Of a stretch of DNA of 7,867 nucleotides, positions 7,381 to 7,867 are shown one piece after another. A program made the position numbers and the translations under genes. The notes below the pieces were generated by a model. That model was given only the letters and a program-made list of their open reading frames with translations. It had not been told where the DNA came from and did not search any database. The first letter of the stretch is position 1. Every line of letters begins with the position of its first letter. The DNA is taken from assembly GCA_016930115.1 (NCBI GenBank), contig JAFGHN010000028.1, forward strand, positions 1 through 7,867. Direction: 5' to 3'. This DNA is from Spirochaetales bacterium. Lineage in GTDB: Bacteria; Spirochaetota; Spirochaetia; ARS1246.

Positions 7381-7431
7381 CTGTTCACCTGCAATGACGG
7401 GATTCAGATTAGCCCAATGGATATCGCCTCT
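7381..7431 (-). pseudogene. Truncated N-terminus of a MazF/PemK-type toxin
   Basis: Immediately after the antitoxin stop, in a frame overlapping that stop by one base, the minus strand encodes RGDIHWANLNPVIAGEQ. This is the expected opening of a MazF/PemK endoribonuclease toxin (compare the family pattern R-G-D/E-I-x-W-A-x-L-N/D-P...G-S-E-Q). After the Q codon (7381-7383) the family pattern, which should continue roughly G-x-R-P-V-L, stops. The frame then runs through unrelated GC-rich sequence (K-R-T-G-G-E-T...) towards the 3' end of the oxidoreductase. The codons before the first Arg read ATA-TTA, so there is no ATG either. The catalytic core is absent and the toxin cannot be functional. 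I identify it by motif and by its position relative to the antitoxin. Confidence 0.75.
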
Positions 7432-7673
7432 TAATATTCGGGAAATTCATCCATCTCCATTGAAAGACCCTTTTCCGCCATATTCTGCTCGTACGCGGGA
7501 TCGAGCTCGAAGCATTCTTGAGCAAGACGGGTTCTCTCTATGCGATGCAGCTTGTCTGCAGCAGCTTCCTGGATCGCTTTGCTGCGATTGGGGCAGACCT
7601 TGGATTTAACCATTAAATCTACTTGTCTTGGAAGCTTATCATCGACTGTAATTGCTGTTTTTGAGGCAGCCAG
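7431..7673 (-). CDS. Ribbon-helix-helix antitoxin of a MazEF/PemIK-type module, start codon uncertain
   Basis: Read from a CTG at 7671-7673 this is an 80-residue protein with the form of CopG/MazE-like antitoxins. It has a short beta strand (K-T-A-I-T-V-D-D, residues 5-12), a first helix (K13 to K23), the turn C-P-N-R-S, a second helix (residues ~29-39), then the toxin-binding tail E-R-T-R-L-A-Q-E-C-F-E-L-D-P-A-Y-E-Q and a final E-F-P-E-Y. It would bind its own promoter and neutralise the toxin. The frame has no ATG before Met21, and a start there would remove the DNA-binding strand, so either CTG is used or an ATG has mutated. Pro15 in helix 1 also looks unusual. Base composition is lower in G+C (roughly 45-48% in the lines I counted) than the large genes, consistent with acquisition by transfer. 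The toxin directly downstream is broken, so this is an orphan, possibly decaying, antitoxin. Confidence 0.75.
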   Translation of the reverse strand: MAASKTAITVDDKLPRQVDLMVKSKVCPNRSKAIQEAAADKLHRIERTRLAQECFELDPAYEQNMAEKGLSMEMDEFPEY

Positions 7674-7688
7674 ATGTGACTCTTCTGG

Positions 7689-7700
7689 TGTGATAACACA
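7689..7700. promoter_or_regulatory. Imperfect palindrome upstream of the antitoxin
   Basis: TGTGATAACACA has TGTG/CACA arms and lies 16-27 bases upstream of the proposed CTG start on the minus strand. Antitoxins of this type normally repress their own operon by binding palindromes in this position, so it is a candidate operator. Its arms are only four bases long, so chance is not excluded. Confidence 0.3.
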
Positions 7701-7751
7701 TCAGACTACCGTCGATTCCGAAGGCTTTGCAGCCAATTTAACCCTGTCCGC

Positions 7752-7867
7752 TTAACCGGCAATTGCGCCGCACAAGTCCAGTATTACGCCCGCCACGTCA
7801 AAGTGCGGACAGTTGTCTCCGGAAACAATAGTTGTACTAGTGGCGTCGGCGGTTCCACCACCGAATA
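7752..7867 (-). CDS. Unrecognised C-terminal fragment of a reading frame running off the right edge
   Basis: On the minus strand 37 codons are open from the window edge to a TAA at 7752-7754. The translation begins F-G-G-G-T-A-D-A-T-S-T-T-I-V-S-G and ends L-D-L-C-G-A-I-A-G. Its balanced composition (Asp, Thr, Val, Ile) looks more protein-like than the Arg/Ser-rich frames that GC-rich DNA gives by chance, but 38 codons is short enough for an accident. It would lie upstream of the antitoxin on the same strand, with a 78-base gap. I recognise no family, and its start is outside the window. Confidence 0.35.
   Translation of the reverse strand, partial: FGGGTADATSTTIVSGDNCPHFDVAGVILDLCGAIAG

Noticed and set aside
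7128..7394. An 88-codon minus-strand open frame
   Set aside because: It overlaps the 3' end of the oxidoreductase on the opposite strand and is in a different frame from the toxin remnant, with no family likeness.
7540..7755. A 71-codon plus-strand open frame
   Set aside because: It is antisense to the antitoxin, whose protein sequence fits a known family well.

Overview
The window most likely comes from a free-living or host-associated spirochaete, or a close relative, of moderately high G+C (well above 50% by eye). The main argument is the first gene: a secreted protein built from FlgD-type Ig-like repeats that each open with an F-S-P-N-G-D-G motif, ending in an OmpA-like domain of the 'EGHA...LSTARAEAV...DLENRWKSRRVEF' kind. 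I associate that combination with Spirochaetales. This is recognition from memory, not a search.

Layout: (1) 61-4473, plus strand: the giant repeat protein, with a strong ribosome binding site, a signal peptide, one degenerate N-terminal repeat, eleven clear repeats in a strict two-type alternation, and a peptidoglycan-binding-like C-terminus. (2) 4474-4637: a short GC-rich convergent spacer with no clear terminator. (3) 4638-6065, minus strand: a multi-pass membrane transporter related to the sodium:glutamate symporter (ESS/GltS) family. (4) 6066-6278: a divergent spacer with a candidate promoter for the transporter, a possible hairpin, an eight-C run and a -10-like box placed so that the next gene may be leaderless. 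(5) 6279-7307, plus strand: a Gfo/Idh/MocA-family oxidoreductase-like protein lacking the usual E-K-P lysine and the usual catalytic histidine. (6) 7308-7867: a lower-GC tail on the minus strand with an almost complete ribbon-helix-helix antitoxin that lacks an ATG, followed directly by a cut-off first ~17 codons of its MazF/PemK toxin. This is the relic of a toxin-antitoxin operon. An unrecognised partial reading frame runs off the right edge.

The three large genes do not form an operon. The repeat protein and the transporter are convergent, and the transporter and the oxidoreductase are divergent. Nothing shows that they share a pathway, although a transporter facing a putative small-molecule dehydrogenase could share regulation. 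I do not see a new multi-gene system. The points most worth following are the toxin-antitoxin remnant, which contains real coding sequence without a canonical start, the regular A/B repeat architecture, and the missing catalytic residues in the oxidoreductase.
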